Positions 1 through 7,420 of a DNA stretch of 64,000 bases are shown piece after piece (position 1 is the first letter of the stretch; every line of letters starts with the position of its first letter). A program made the translations under genes and the position numbers. The stretch comes from Mycobacterium sp. ITM-2016-00318 (GTDB taxonomy: Bacteria; Actinomycetota; Actinomycetes; Mycobacteriales; Mycobacteriaceae): the NCBI RefSeq assembly GCF_002968285.2, contig NZ_CP134400.1, positions 2,976,001-3,040,000 of the forward strand. Direction: 5' to 3'. Below the pieces are notes generated by a model. That model was not told the origin of the DNA, did no database searches, and saw only the letters and a program-made list of their open reading frames with translations.

Positions 1-1005
1 ATGCCGCGATATCGGCGAGGTCGGATTGAGGTGGCGACTGGCCATGCCGAACGCCGTCCTGAAGGCGGCCATCCAGTCCGACACGTGGCGCCGGCCGAAC
101 CGCAGCGTGTCGGCGCGACGTAGTTGGCGGGAAAGGCGCTGCGCGACCGCGGAATCCGAGACAGCCACCGTCGTGACCGCTGCGTCGACGCGCTTGAGGG
201 CGTACTCGGCGTCCCTGCGCGCCGTCCGGGTCTGCGTGGCGATCGCGGCGAGCATATCGGCGGCCGCCGCCAGCAGATCCGCGATCTGTTCGCTTCCGTT
301 GGCCTTGCCGCGAAACGCCATCAACGTTTTGGCGATCTGTTCGGGCAGCGCGTGCCAGTCGCGGTAGGCGGGCGAACGACGGGCGGACGGTGTCTCGTTG
401 CTGCTGAACGCCTCCTTGCAATCCAGCAGCTGCGATGAGTCGACCGCCGCCGCCTCCTCCGCGGCCAGCAGCCGGGCGTCGGCGCTCAGCGAGCGGTACA
501 CCTTGGTCAGAGCGTCGCGCTCGCGTTGCCACCGCCGCGGCGGCCACACCGCGATCAGCGCGGCCTGAGACAACCCGGCGACGACCGCGAAGAGCGCGGA
601 TGCCAGGGCCGCAAGGGCGGGCTGCGGATGCTGGATGACCAACAGCAGACCGGACGCTCCGGCGAGCAAACCCGCTGGCGCACCGACCGCCCACTGCATG
701 CCCGCCATGAAGCACCACAGCGCGATCGCGATGACGAAAGCGATGCTGAAGCCGGAGGTCAGCCCGCCCACGAAGACGGCGATGCCCAGCTCAACGGACA
801 CGGCGAGCACGATCGGGATCCGGCCGATGGGGTTGTCCTGCAGTGCGATAGCACCCGCGATGGCACCCGCGGCGGCCGTCGACGTCGCCGCGCCTGCGGG
901 ACCCCACAACAGCGCAGCCGTCGTCAGCCCCAGCACGCCGAGCAGGCTCCGGGCGACGGCACCGTTGTCCGGCAGGTGCATTCGCAGGCCCAGACTCTTG
1001 CGCAC
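1..1005 (-). CDS. FUSC-family inner-membrane protein (3' end outside window)
   Basis: The reverse strand is open from a GTG at 1005 to the window edge, giving about 335 residues. The protein starts VRKSLGLRMHLPDNG and then has several hydrophobic segments (such as AALLWGPAGAATSTAAAG, ALWCFMAGMQWAVGAP and ALASALFAVVAGLSQAALIA) before a soluble helical part with many Arg and Ala. This pattern of a four-to-six-helix N-terminal membrane half followed by a cytoplasmic helical region is that of fusaric-acid-resistance/aromatic-acid exporter (FUSC, YccS-like) proteins. The ATG at 1013 is in another frame, so GTG 1005 is preferred. The C-terminal half is missing, so the substrate cannot be guessed. 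Confidence 0.65.
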   Translation of the reverse strand, partial: MRKSLGLRMHLPDNGAVARSLLGVLGLTTAALLWGPAGAATSTAAAGAIAGAIALQDNPIGRIPIVLAVSVELGIAVFVGGLTSGFSIAFVIAIALWCFMAGMQWAVGAPAGLLAGASGLLLVIQHPQPALAALASALFAVVAGLSQAALIAVWPPRRWQRERDALTKVYRSLSADARLLAAEEAAAVDSSQLLDCKEAFSSNETPSARRSPAYRDWHALPEQIAKTLMAFRGKANGSEQIADLLAAAADMLAAIATQTRTARRDAEYALKRVDAAVTTVAVSDSAVAQRLSRQLRRADTLRFGRRHVSDWMAAFRTAFGMASRHLNPTSPISRH

Positions 1006-1091
1006 CCGATCATTCTCACCCCGCCGGGGCCGCATTCGGGTCAGACGGGCACGTCGGGTGCGCGGAAAGGCGTTTCCGCTAGGTTCGGTGA

Positions 1092-1814
1092 GTGGAGAAA
1101 GTCATCCTCACCCTTCGGGGAGTCGACGCCGACGACGCCTGGTGCGCACGTCTGCGCGCGAAGGTGGCTGCCGACCTGCTCGACATCGGCCTGCCGGGTT
1201 TGGCGATCAATGTCCGAGATGCCGAGGTGCGGGAGTCGTTGATGACGCTGACGACGATGGACCCGCCGGTGGTGGCGCTGGTCAGCGTGTGGGCCCAGCA
1301 GTCCTACGGCCCACAGCTACAGGCTGCGACCACGCTGCTGGCAAAGGAATGCGACGAGGTCGCGGCTTATCTGGTGACGGAATCCGTGCCACTGGCACCG
1401 CCACAGACTGTGCCCGGTCAACGCACAACCGGGCTGGCCAACGTGGCGCTGCTGCGCCGACCCGCCGACCTCGACGAGCAGACGTGGTTCTCGCGCTGGC
1501 ATATCGACCACACACCGGTCGCGATCGAAACGCAGTCGACGTTCGGCTACGTACAGAACGCCGTTGTGCGCGCCCTGACCTCGGACGCACCAGTCCTTTC
1601 GGCGATCGTGGAGGAGCTTTTCCCGATCGAAGCGGTCAGCGATCTGCACGCGTTCTTCGGGGCGGCAGATGATGATGATCTGCGCGACCGGATGCAGCGG
1701 ATGATCGCGAGCACCTCGGCCTTCGGGGCGAACGAGAACGTCGACACCGTGCCAACCAGCCGGTTCGTCTACCGCAGTCCGTTCGACGGCCAGAAAGGAA
1801 AGGTGAGCAGATGA
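1092..1814 (+). CDS. EthD-domain-like protein
   Basis: This 240-residue protein begins at GTG 1092. It reads as a duplicated ferredoxin-like (dimeric alpha/beta barrel) protein. The segment DEQTWFSRWHIDHTPVAIE near residues 138-156 resembles the EthD core, in which a W..HT.(V/L)A motif precedes a strand containing YVQN. EthD proteins accompany oxidative degradation systems but often have no assigned reaction. The stop overlaps the next start by 4 bp (ATGA), so translation is probably coupled to the F420-type protein, with enoyl-CoA hydratase next. A role in lipid or ring degradation is inference from these neighbours. Confidence 0.65.
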   Translation: MEKVILTLRGVDADDAWCARLRAKVAADLLDIGLPGLAINVRDAEVRESLMTLTTMDPPVVALVSVWAQQSYGPQLQAATTLLAKECDEVAAYLVTESVPLAPPQTVPGQRTTGLANVALLRRPADLDEQTWFSRWHIDHTPVAIETQSTFGYVQNAVVRALTSDAPVLSAIVEELFPIEAVSDLHAFFGAADDDDLRDRMQRMIASTSAFGANENVDTVPTSRFVYRSPFDGQKGKVSR

Positions 1815-2254
1815 CGACCCTCGCCGAAGCGGTGGCCCTGGCACGGGGTGAGAGCGGGCTGACGGTGGTGTCCACGCTGCGCGCCGACAACACCATCCAG
1901 GCGTCGCTGGTGAACGCCGGGGTCTTGCCTCATCCTGAAAGCGGCAGGCCGGTCCTCGCTTTCGTCACCTACGGCCGGGTCAAGCTGGCGAACCTCCGGG
2001 CCCGTCCGCAGCTTGCGGCGACGTTCCGCAACGGATGGCAGTGGGCGACCGTCGAGGGCACAGCCGAGATCGTTGGGCCCGACGATCCCCGGCCCTGGCT
2101 CTCCGACACCGAGGGGCTGCGGTTGCTGCTGCGAGAGGTGTTCACCGCGGCAGGCGGCACCCACGACGATTGGGCGGCCTACGACCGCACGATGGCCGAA
2201 CAGCGCCGCGCGGCGGTGCTCGTCGAACCCACTCGCGTGTACAGCAACGGCTGA
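1811..2254 (+). CDS. PPOX-class F420-dependent protein (TIGR03618-like)
   Basis: The protein has 147 residues and a single split-beta-barrel domain of the pyridoxamine-phosphate-oxidase fold. It shows the usual pattern TVVSTLRADNTIQASLV (strands 1-2), PVLAFVTYGRVKLANLR (strand 3 with the K-x2-N-L-R phosphate-binding segment) and ATVEGTAEIVGPDD. Mycobacterial members of this length usually bind F420 rather than FMN; this is family knowledge and is not provable here. It overlaps the upstream EthD gene by 4 bp and lies 16 bp before the crotonase gene, so the three form an operon. Length and position near bacterioferritin recall M. tuberculosis Rv1875 (from memory). Confidence 0.75.
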   Translation: MTTLAEAVALARGESGLTVVSTLRADNTIQASLVNAGVLPHPESGRPVLAFVTYGRVKLANLRARPQLAATFRNGWQWATVEGTAEIVGPDDPRPWLSDTEGLRLLLREVFTAAGGTHDDWAAYDRTMAEQRRAAVLVEPTRVYSNG

Positions 2255-2270
2255 GCCTTAGTCTTGCGCG

Positions 2271-3035
2271 GTGACCCTCACGATCACCGACGCCAACCGG
2301 GTACGGACAGTCACCCTCGACCGCCCCGAGGCGCTCAACGCCTTCAACGAAGCGCTCTACGAGGCCACCGCACTCGCGATCCGGGAGGCCGCCGAGGACG
2401 CCGAGGTCGCGGTTCTGCTGCTGACGGGCAGCGGCAGGGCGTTCAGTGCGGGCAACGACCTCAAGGAGATGCAGTCGCGCATCAGCGACCCATCGCTCGC
2501 CGACAAGGGCAGCCATTTCACGTCGATGATCGACGCGTTGACCGACTTCCCCAAGCCGTTGATCTGCGCGGTCAACGGGCTCGGAGTGGGGATCGGCACA
2601 ACCATTCTCGGGTACGCCGACCTGGTCTTCATGTCATCGGAAGCACGATTGAAGTGTCCATTCACCAGCCTTGGCGTCGCACCGGAGGCCGCGTCGTCGT
2701 ACCTGTTGCCTCAGTTGATCGGCAGACAGAATGCGGCGTGGCTGCTGATGTCTTCGGAGTGGGTGTCCGCCCAAGAGGCGCTGCAGATGGGTTTGGTCTG
2801 GAAGGTCTGTGCGCCCGACGACCTACTGGCCGATGCTCATCGACACGCCGAAATCCTTGCCGCACGGCCTATTTCGAGCCTGATCGCGGTCAAGCAGACG
2901 ATCGCGGAGCCGTCGCGACCGGGGATCAGGGCGGCCACCGAACGCGAGAACGCTCATTTCGCGGAGCTGATGGGCGCCGCCGCCAACGCTGACGCCCTTG
3001 CCGCATTCACCGACAAGCGGGGGAGAACGGACTAG
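2271..3035 (+). CDS. enoyl-CoA hydratase/isomerase family protein
   Basis: A 254-residue crotonase-fold protein starting at GTG 2271. The first oxyanion-hole segment is visible in GSGRAFSAGNDLKEM (about residues 57-71) and the second in NGLGVGIGTTILGYADLVF (about 101-119). A single acidic residue in GVAPEAASSYLLP is placed as in enoyl-CoA delta-isomerase-like members, so isomerase is as likely as hydratase. It would act on acyl-CoA intermediates of beta-oxidation. It is the last gene of the EthD/PPOX operon and ends at the first of two duplicated hairpins that separate it from convergent bfd. Confidence 0.85.
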   Translation: MTLTITDANRVRTVTLDRPEALNAFNEALYEATALAIREAAEDAEVAVLLLTGSGRAFSAGNDLKEMQSRISDPSLADKGSHFTSMIDALTDFPKPLICAVNGLGVGIGTTILGYADLVFMSSEARLKCPFTSLGVAPEAASSYLLPQLIGRQNAAWLLMSSEWVSAQEALQMGLVWKVCAPDDLLADAHRHAEILAARPISSLIAVKQTIAEPSRPGIRAATERENAHFAELMGAAANADALAAFTDKRGRTD

Positions 3036-3072
3036 CGGCTCGCCGCTCCAGCCGGACTAGCGGCTCGCCGCT
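3028..3072. repeat. 20-bp direct repeat, each copy a hairpin, between convergent genes
   Basis: The same 20-bp sequence occurs at 3028-3047 and 3053-3072, a 25-bp period. Each copy contains the inverted repeat AGCGGC-TC-GCCGCT (3034-3047 and 3059-3072) and a CTAG. The first copy carries the stop codon of the enoyl-CoA hydratase gene and the second carries the stop of bfd on the other strand. It is probably a local duplication of a bidirectional terminator hairpin; no T tract follows, as is common in mycobacteria. Confidence 0.6.
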
Positions 3073-3251
3073 GAAGAGGCGCCGTTGTTCGCGAAGTGCG
3101 ACTCGATGATCGCCCGCACCGTCCGCCTGCACCGTCCGCAGTCGGACCCTGCCCCACAAGCCGCCGCCACTTCCTTCGATGTCGAGGCGCCCTTGGCGAC
3201 GCACTCGCTCACCACGTGGCTGGTGGCTCCTGTGCAGAGGCAGACGAACAT
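3057..3251 (-). CDS. bfd: bacterioferritin-associated ferredoxin
   Basis: This 64-residue protein carries the BFD-type [2Fe-2S] motif C-x-C-x31-C-x2-C: Cys4, Cys6, Cys38 and Cys41 (MFVCLCTG at the N-terminus, DCGRC near 37-41). In characterised systems Bfd reduces the bacterioferritin core and so releases stored iron. Bacterioferritin itself lies about 0.9 kb away in divergent orientation. It sits 12 bp downstream of the unrecognised gene at 3264-3896 on the same strand, so the two are probably co-transcribed from the IdeR-box region. Confidence 0.88.
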   Translation of the reverse strand: MFVCLCTGATSHVVSECVAKGASTSKEVAAACGAGSDCGRCRRTVRAIIESHFANNGASSAASR

Positions 3252-3263
3252 CGATCTTCCCCG

Positions 3264-3896
3264 TCAGTTCTTGCTGTCGATGGACATGAGATGGGCGAAC
3301 TTGCCGACGAATTGCGTCGGATAGGCGCCGAGCCCGGCGTTGGACATCCACTCCGCGGCCGCGTCGGGGTGGTCGATCCACTGTCGCGCGCTGATCTCGT
3401 TGTCGATCTCCTGCAGGATCATCACTTCCTGGCCGTCGTCGAGCGCGCCGTAGACCCAGATCTTGCGCACACCGCCGCGCTTGAACCGGTCGAGTCCTTC
3501 GTGCACCTTCGCCATCAGGGACGCGACGTCGTCGACCGACGACATCACTCCGACCACGATGCGTCCGACGTGTTCTTCGGACGACGGCGGGTCCAGATCG
3601 ATCTTCTCGACGACCTGACCGCCGAAGATCGGCGGAATGTCATCGAGGCCGGCGATGTCGAACCACTCGAATACGGCGGGAGAGCCGATGATGTCCCGTA
3701 TCGAGCTGGAATGCCGAATTCCGATCGTCACCAGCACCCGGCCGGGTTCCCAGATCGAGGTGTACAGAACTACATGATGCGCACCGATCGATGCCAGATT
3801 GTCGCGACGACGTTTGAGCCAATTCCACATCCGGTCGACATCGTCCACACGAAAATCGCAGGCGAGAATCAGTGAGTGCAAATTGAACTCACTCAT
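3264..3896 (-). CDS. conserved protein of unknown function in the iron-storage locus
   Basis: I do not recognise a named family. The start is ATG 3896 (MSEFNLHS), with AGGATC just upstream; the in-frame extension to 3968 runs through an IdeR-like box and is rejected. The 210 residues appear to be two similar halves (about 10-100 and 108-205). Each has a strand, a helix with Asp/Met/Lys, a strand ending in a hydrophobic run and a DHPDAAAEWM or GSPAVFEWFD segment, as in duplicated dimeric alpha/beta barrels. It precedes bfd by 12 bp and diverges from bacterioferritin. The context suggests a role in iron or haem handling, which is inference only. Confidence 0.75.
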   Translation of the reverse strand: MSEFNLHSLILACDFRVDDVDRMWNWLKRRRDNLASIGAHHVVLYTSIWEPGRVLVTIGIRHSSSIRDIIGSPAVFEWFDIAGLDDIPPIFGGQVVEKIDLDPPSSEEHVGRIVVGVMSSVDDVASLMAKVHEGLDRFKRGGVRKIWVYGALDDGQEVMILQEIDNEISARQWIDHPDAAAEWMSNAGLGAYPTQFVGKFAHLMSIDSKN

Positions 3897-3930
3897 CGTG
3901 ATCCTTCGTTCCGCTGCGCTCGCAATCATG

Positions 3931-3949
3931 TTAGCGCAGTCTAACCTTA
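3931..3949. promoter_or_regulatory. IdeR-box-like operator 1
   Basis: The 19 bases TTAGCGCAGTCTAACCTTA match the mycobacterial iron-box consensus TTAGGTTAGGCTAACCTAA at 14 of 19 positions by hand alignment. The box lies 35 bp upstream of the start codon of the 3264-3896 gene, a position suited to repression of that gene and of bfd when iron is plentiful. IdeR control of bacterioferritin is established in M. tuberculosis; binding here is inferred. Confidence 0.6.
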
Positions 3950-3983
3950 CTAAGCCTAGCCAGTCCACAGGCCGGGGGTGTTC

Positions 3984-4002
3984 TTAGCTTAGGCAGACCA
4001 TC
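3984..4002. promoter_or_regulatory. IdeR-box-like operator 2
   Basis: The 19 bases TTAGCTTAGGCAGACCATC match the IdeR consensus at 13 of 19 positions, with the left half-site nearly perfect (TTAGcTTAGGC). It lies about 53 bp from box 1 and about 167 bp upstream of the bacterioferritin start. In M. tuberculosis, IdeR bound at distal tandem boxes activates bfrA, and this arrangement would allow the same logic. Confidence 0.5.
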
Positions 4003-4168
4003 TGCCAACCCTCATCTTCGTCCTTGGCGCCGAAGTTCGTTGCCGCAAACCAGGAAACACGCATCGCGGCCTGCGGAAATTGTGCCGGTCATGCTGCCGC
4101 GTGCACTAGATTGAAGGGTGAAGCACAGCCCACCGACCTGATCGCGCGACCGGCGCCAAGGAGCCAGC

Positions 4169-4660
4169 ATGCAAGGGGACCCCGACGTTCTGAAATTGCT
4201 CAATGAGCAGTTGACGAGCGAACTGACGGCAATCAACCAATATTTCCTGCACGCGAAAATGCAGGAGAATTGGGGATACACCGAATTGGCCTCTCATACG
4301 CGGGCCGAATCCTTTGATGAAATGCGGCATGCCGAGACGATCACCGACCGCATTCTCCTTCTCGACGGGCTGCCGAATTACCAACGGCTCTTCTCGCTCA
4401 GGGTCGGCCAGACGGTCAAGGAGCAGTTCGAGGCCGACCTCGCCATCGAGTACGAGGTGGTCGCGAGGTTGAGGCCGGGCATCATCATGTGCCGCGAGAA
4501 GGAAGACGCGACCTCGGCGAACATCTTCGAGGCGATCCTCGCCGACGAGGAAAACCACATCGACTACCTCGAGACTCAGCTCGAGCTGATGAACAAGCTC
4601 GGCGAAGAGCTCTACCTGGCTCAATGCGTGTCCCGGCCGCCTGGTAGCACCGCAGGCTAG
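4169..4660 (+). CDS. bfrA: bacterioferritin
   Basis: A 163-residue four-helix ferritin-like subunit of normal length. All ferroxidase ligands are present at canonical positions (Glu18, Glu51, His54, Glu94, Glu127, His130), and the haem-binding Met52 is conserved in FDEMRHAE. The shell of 24 subunits oxidises Fe(II) and stores it as a mineral in the cytoplasm. The start ATG 4169 follows CCAAGGAGCCAGC, a good ribosome-binding site. It is divergent from bfd and its upstream partner across two IdeR-like boxes and is followed by an MFS exporter in the same direction, as in M. tuberculosis Rv1876-Rv1877. Confidence 0.95.
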   Translation: MQGDPDVLKLLNEQLTSELTAINQYFLHAKMQENWGYTELASHTRAESFDEMRHAETITDRILLLDGLPNYQRLFSLRVGQTVKEQFEADLAIEYEVVARLRPGIIMCREKEDATSANIFEAILADEENHIDYLETQLELMNKLGEELYLAQCVSRPPGSTAG

Positions 4661-4783
4661 GCTCATCGGACCGCGGCGCGTTTCGCCGTCGGCCACGCGT
4701 GTAACCCCTGCCGAAGTCATCCGTAACTTTTGTAGCCTGTCTAACGATATGGCTCACGGGACGGTTGTCGACGGAAGGCAGGT

Positions 4784-6844
4784 ATGACGAGCCAGGCATC
4801 GACGGCCGCTGTCTCGGACCCCGATTCCAGCAGCGCAGGCATCAGCCTCCGGCGCCGCAACTTCATCTTCGTTGCGGTGCTGCTCGGCATGCTGCTCGCC
4901 GCACTCGACCAGACCATCGTGGCCACCGCGCTGCCCACGGTCGTCGCCGATCTCGGCGGGGCGGGCCATCAAGCCTGGGTCGTCACGAGCTATCTGTTGG
5001 CGTCGACGATCGTCACCGCGATCGTCGGCAAGCTCGGGGACCTCTTCGGCCGCAAAGTGGTCTTTCAGGTGTCGGTGTTGTTCTTCCTCGCGGGATCGGT
5101 GCTCTGCGGGCTGAGCGATTCGATGACCATGTTGGTCGCGTCCCGCGCCCTGCAGGGCATCGGTGGCGGGGCGCTCATGGTGACGGCGATGGCCGTCATC
5201 GGCGAGGTCATCCCGATGCGGGAACGGGGCCGCTATCAGGGCGCGCTGGGGGCCGTGTTCGGCGTCACCACCGTCATCGGCCCCTTGCTCGGCGGATTCT
5301 TCACCGATCACCTCACTTGGCGCTGGGCCTTCTGGATCAACATCCCGGTCGCGGTCGTGGTGCTGCTCGTCGGGGCGGCGGCCATCCCCGCCCTCGCAAG
5401 AACGACGAAACCCGTCATCGACTACGCAGGCATTCTATTCGTCGGGCTGGGCGCCTCGGGGCTGACGCTTGCCACCAGTTGGGGTGGCGGCGAGTATGCG
5501 TGGGGATCCCCGATGATCATCGGCCTGTTCGCCGCGTCGGCTCTGGCGCTCGCAGTATTCGTCTGGGTGGAATCCCGTGCGGCTGAGCCGATCCTGCCGA
5601 TCCGGCTGTTCGCCAACCCGGTCTTCACGGTGTGTTGCATCCTCGGCTTCATCGTCGGCTTCGCCATGCTCGGAGCGCTGACTTTCCTGCCCACGTTCAT
5701 GCAGTTCGTCGACGGTGTCTCCGCGACGACTTCGGGGCTGCGGACCTTGCCGATGGTGGCAGGCATGCTGATCACCTCGATCGGCAGCGGCAACATCGTC
5801 GGGCGCACCGGCAGGTACAAGATCTTTCCCGTCGCGGGGACCGCGATCATGGCCGTCGGGTTCGCGCTGCTCTCCACGATGGACGCCGCCACACCGACAT
5901 GGCAGCAGTCGGCGTACCTGTTCGTGCTCGGCTCCGGAATCGGACTCTGCATGCAGGTGCTTGTGCTCGTCGTGCAGAACACCGCCAGCTTCGACGATCT
6001 CGGTGTTGCGACGTCGGGTGTCACCTTCTTCCGGACGATCGGAAGCTCCTTTGGCGCAGCCATTTTCGGTTCGCTGTTCGCCAACTTTCTGGCCAGCCGG
6101 ATCGGGCCTGCGCTCGCCGCAGGCGGCGCGCCACCGCGTGCGGCGGAATCGCCTCAGGCACTGCACGCGCTGTCGGCCCAGGCGGCTGCGCCGATAGTCA
6201 ACGCCTACGCGGAGTCGCTCGGCACGGTGTTTCTGTGCGCGGTTCCCGTCGCGGTCGTCGGCTTCATCGTTTCGCTTTTCCTCAGGGAGATGCCGCTCCG
6301 CGAGATGGAAGCGGCGTCGGCCACCGATCTGGGCGAGGGCTTCGGCATGCCGAGCAACGAGTCTCCGGACAAGATCCTCGAGGTGGCGATCGGGCGACTG
6401 ATGCGCCACTCGCCGGAGATCAGACTGCGCAACATCGCGGGACAAGCCGGATGCGAATCCGATATCGCCTTGTTGTGGGGATTGATCCAAATCTACAGGC
6501 AGAGCCAGGTGTTCGGATCAGCGCGGCTGTCCGACATCGCCGAGCGACTGCGGGTGCCGCCGGAAATCCTCGAGTCGACGTTCGACCGGCTTGCCGAAAG
6601 CGGGTACGCGCTACGCACCGGCGATCAACTCTGGCTCACCCAAGCCGGAGTCGCTCAGGTGGGCTGTGCATCGGCGGCGCTCGCCAACCGCATCGTCGAA
6701 AAGCTCGCTGCGTCGTCAGCATTCGAAGGGCGACCGGATCGTGCACAGGTGGAGGAGGCGCTCGAGCGGATCGGCCTGCGCGTCCTCGTGCAACGTGAAT
6801 GGGGAGATGACCGCTTCGCTCCGGCTGCAGCGGCCGCGAAGTGA
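4784..6844 (+). CDS. DHA2-type MFS drug exporter with C-terminal winged-helix-like domain
   Basis: The protein has 686 residues. The first 500 carry DHA2 (14-TM, EmrB/QacA) signatures: LDQTIVATALP near residue 42, GKLGDLFGRK near 83 and RALQGIGGGALM near 122. It should export drugs or lipids by proton antiport. The last 185 residues are soluble, and SDIAERLRVPPEILESTF followed by LAESGYALRTGDQLWLTQAG looks like a winged helix (helix, recognition helix, wing). The usual DHA2 length is about 450-530, so this tail is extra. M. tuberculosis Rv1877 has nearly the same length and location (from memory). ATG 4784 has GGAAGGCAGGT upstream. Confidence 0.88.
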   Translation: MTSQASTAAVSDPDSSSAGISLRRRNFIFVAVLLGMLLAALDQTIVATALPTVVADLGGAGHQAWVVTSYLLASTIVTAIVGKLGDLFGRKVVFQVSVLFFLAGSVLCGLSDSMTMLVASRALQGIGGGALMVTAMAVIGEVIPMRERGRYQGALGAVFGVTTVIGPLLGGFFTDHLTWRWAFWINIPVAVVVLLVGAAAIPALARTTKPVIDYAGILFVGLGASGLTLATSWGGGEYAWGSPMIIGLFAASALALAVFVWVESRAAEPILPIRLFANPVFTVCCILGFIVGFAMLGALTFLPTFMQFVDGVSATTSGLRTLPMVAGMLITSIGSGNIVGRTGRYKIFPVAGTAIMAVGFALLSTMDAATPTWQQSAYLFVLGSGIGLCMQVLVLVVQNTASFDDLGVATSGVTFFRTIGSSFGAAIFGSLFANFLASRIGPALAAGGAPPRAAESPQALHALSAQAAAPIVNAYAESLGTVFLCAVPVAVVGFIVSLFLREMPLREMEAASATDLGEGFGMPSNESPDKILEVAIGRLMRHSPEIRLRNIAGQAGCESDIALLWGLIQIYRQSQVFGSARLSDIAERLRVPPEILESTFDRLAESGYALRTGDQLWLTQAGVAQVGCASAALANRIVEKLAASSAFEGRPDRAQVEEALERIGLRVLVQREWGDDRFAPAAAAAK

Positions 6845-6870
6845 TCTAGCTGGAACAAAAGCGCTCTTTC

Positions 6871-6884
6871 TAGAACGTGTTCCA
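6871..6884. promoter_or_regulatory. perfect KstR-type motif
   Basis: TAGAACGTGTTCCA fits the published KstR consensus TNNAACNNGTTNNA at every defined base. It lies 32 bp upstream of the start codon of the CMD-family gene and 26 bp after the MFS stop, the expected place for a promoter-overlapping repressor site. KstR represses cholesterol-catabolism genes in mycobacteria; occupancy here is inferred. Confidence 0.7.
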
Positions 6885-6915
6885 CTTTTTCGGCTGTCGG
6901 CGTACGATTCCGCCC

Positions 6916-7398
6916 ATGAGCCGCATCGGAGACTTCGCCGACGACGACGCCGCCGCCTGGGCGGTGAAATCACCCGACATCGGAACGGGCATGGCAGGCT
7001 TCGTCAACGCGGTGTACCACAAGAACCGGCTTCCGATGCGCGTCCGCGAACTGGCCAGGATGGTCATCGCACTCGACAACGAATGCATGGTGTGCCAGAA
7101 CACCCGCGACTCCGAGGGCATCGCCGCAGGGGTCGACGAGGACCTCTATGACCACGCCGCGGTGTGGCGGTCGTGGTCCGGCTACAGCGATCAGGAACGA
7201 ATCGCCGCGGAGTTCGCGGAACGCTTCGCCAGCGACCACACCGGCCTGCGTGACGACGACGAGTTCTGGGAGCGTGCGCGCGAGCACTTCAGCGACGAGT
7301 TGATGACCGACCTTGCGCTGTCCTGCGCGATGTGGCTGGGCATGGGCCGGATGCTGCGCACGCTCGACATCGGCCAAAGCTGCAAGATCACCCTGTAG
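6916..7398 (+). CDS. carboxymuconolactone decarboxylase-family protein (AhpD-like)
   Basis: A 160-residue all-helical protein. The start is ATG 6916 (MSRIGDFADDD); the open frame back to 6877 would run through the KstR-type motif and is rejected. The segment MRVRELARMVIALDNECMVCQNTRD (about 39-63) contains the family pattern E.....A..N...C..C, with a CxxC (CMVC) as in AhpD-like peroxidases. Such proteins reduce peroxides or act on lactone/keto-acid substrates. With a KstR-type operator upstream it may serve sterol metabolism (inference). The gene for the GS-like enzyme follows after 22 bp. Confidence 0.82.
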   Translation: MSRIGDFADDDAAAWAVKSPDIGTGMAGFVNAVYHKNRLPMRVRELARMVIALDNECMVCQNTRDSEGIAAGVDEDLYDHAAVWRSWSGYSDQERIAAEFAERFASDHTGLRDDDEFWERAREHFSDELMTDLALSCAMWLGMGRMLRTLDIGQSCKITL

Positions 7399-7420
7399 GT
7401 CTGCGCCGCGACAGCGCAGA

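Noticed and set aside
26-1672. Several long forward-strand frames across the first 1.7 kb
   Set aside because: They are Arg-rich shadows of the reverse-strand FUSC gene and of the EthD gene, with no domain content or ribosome-binding sites.
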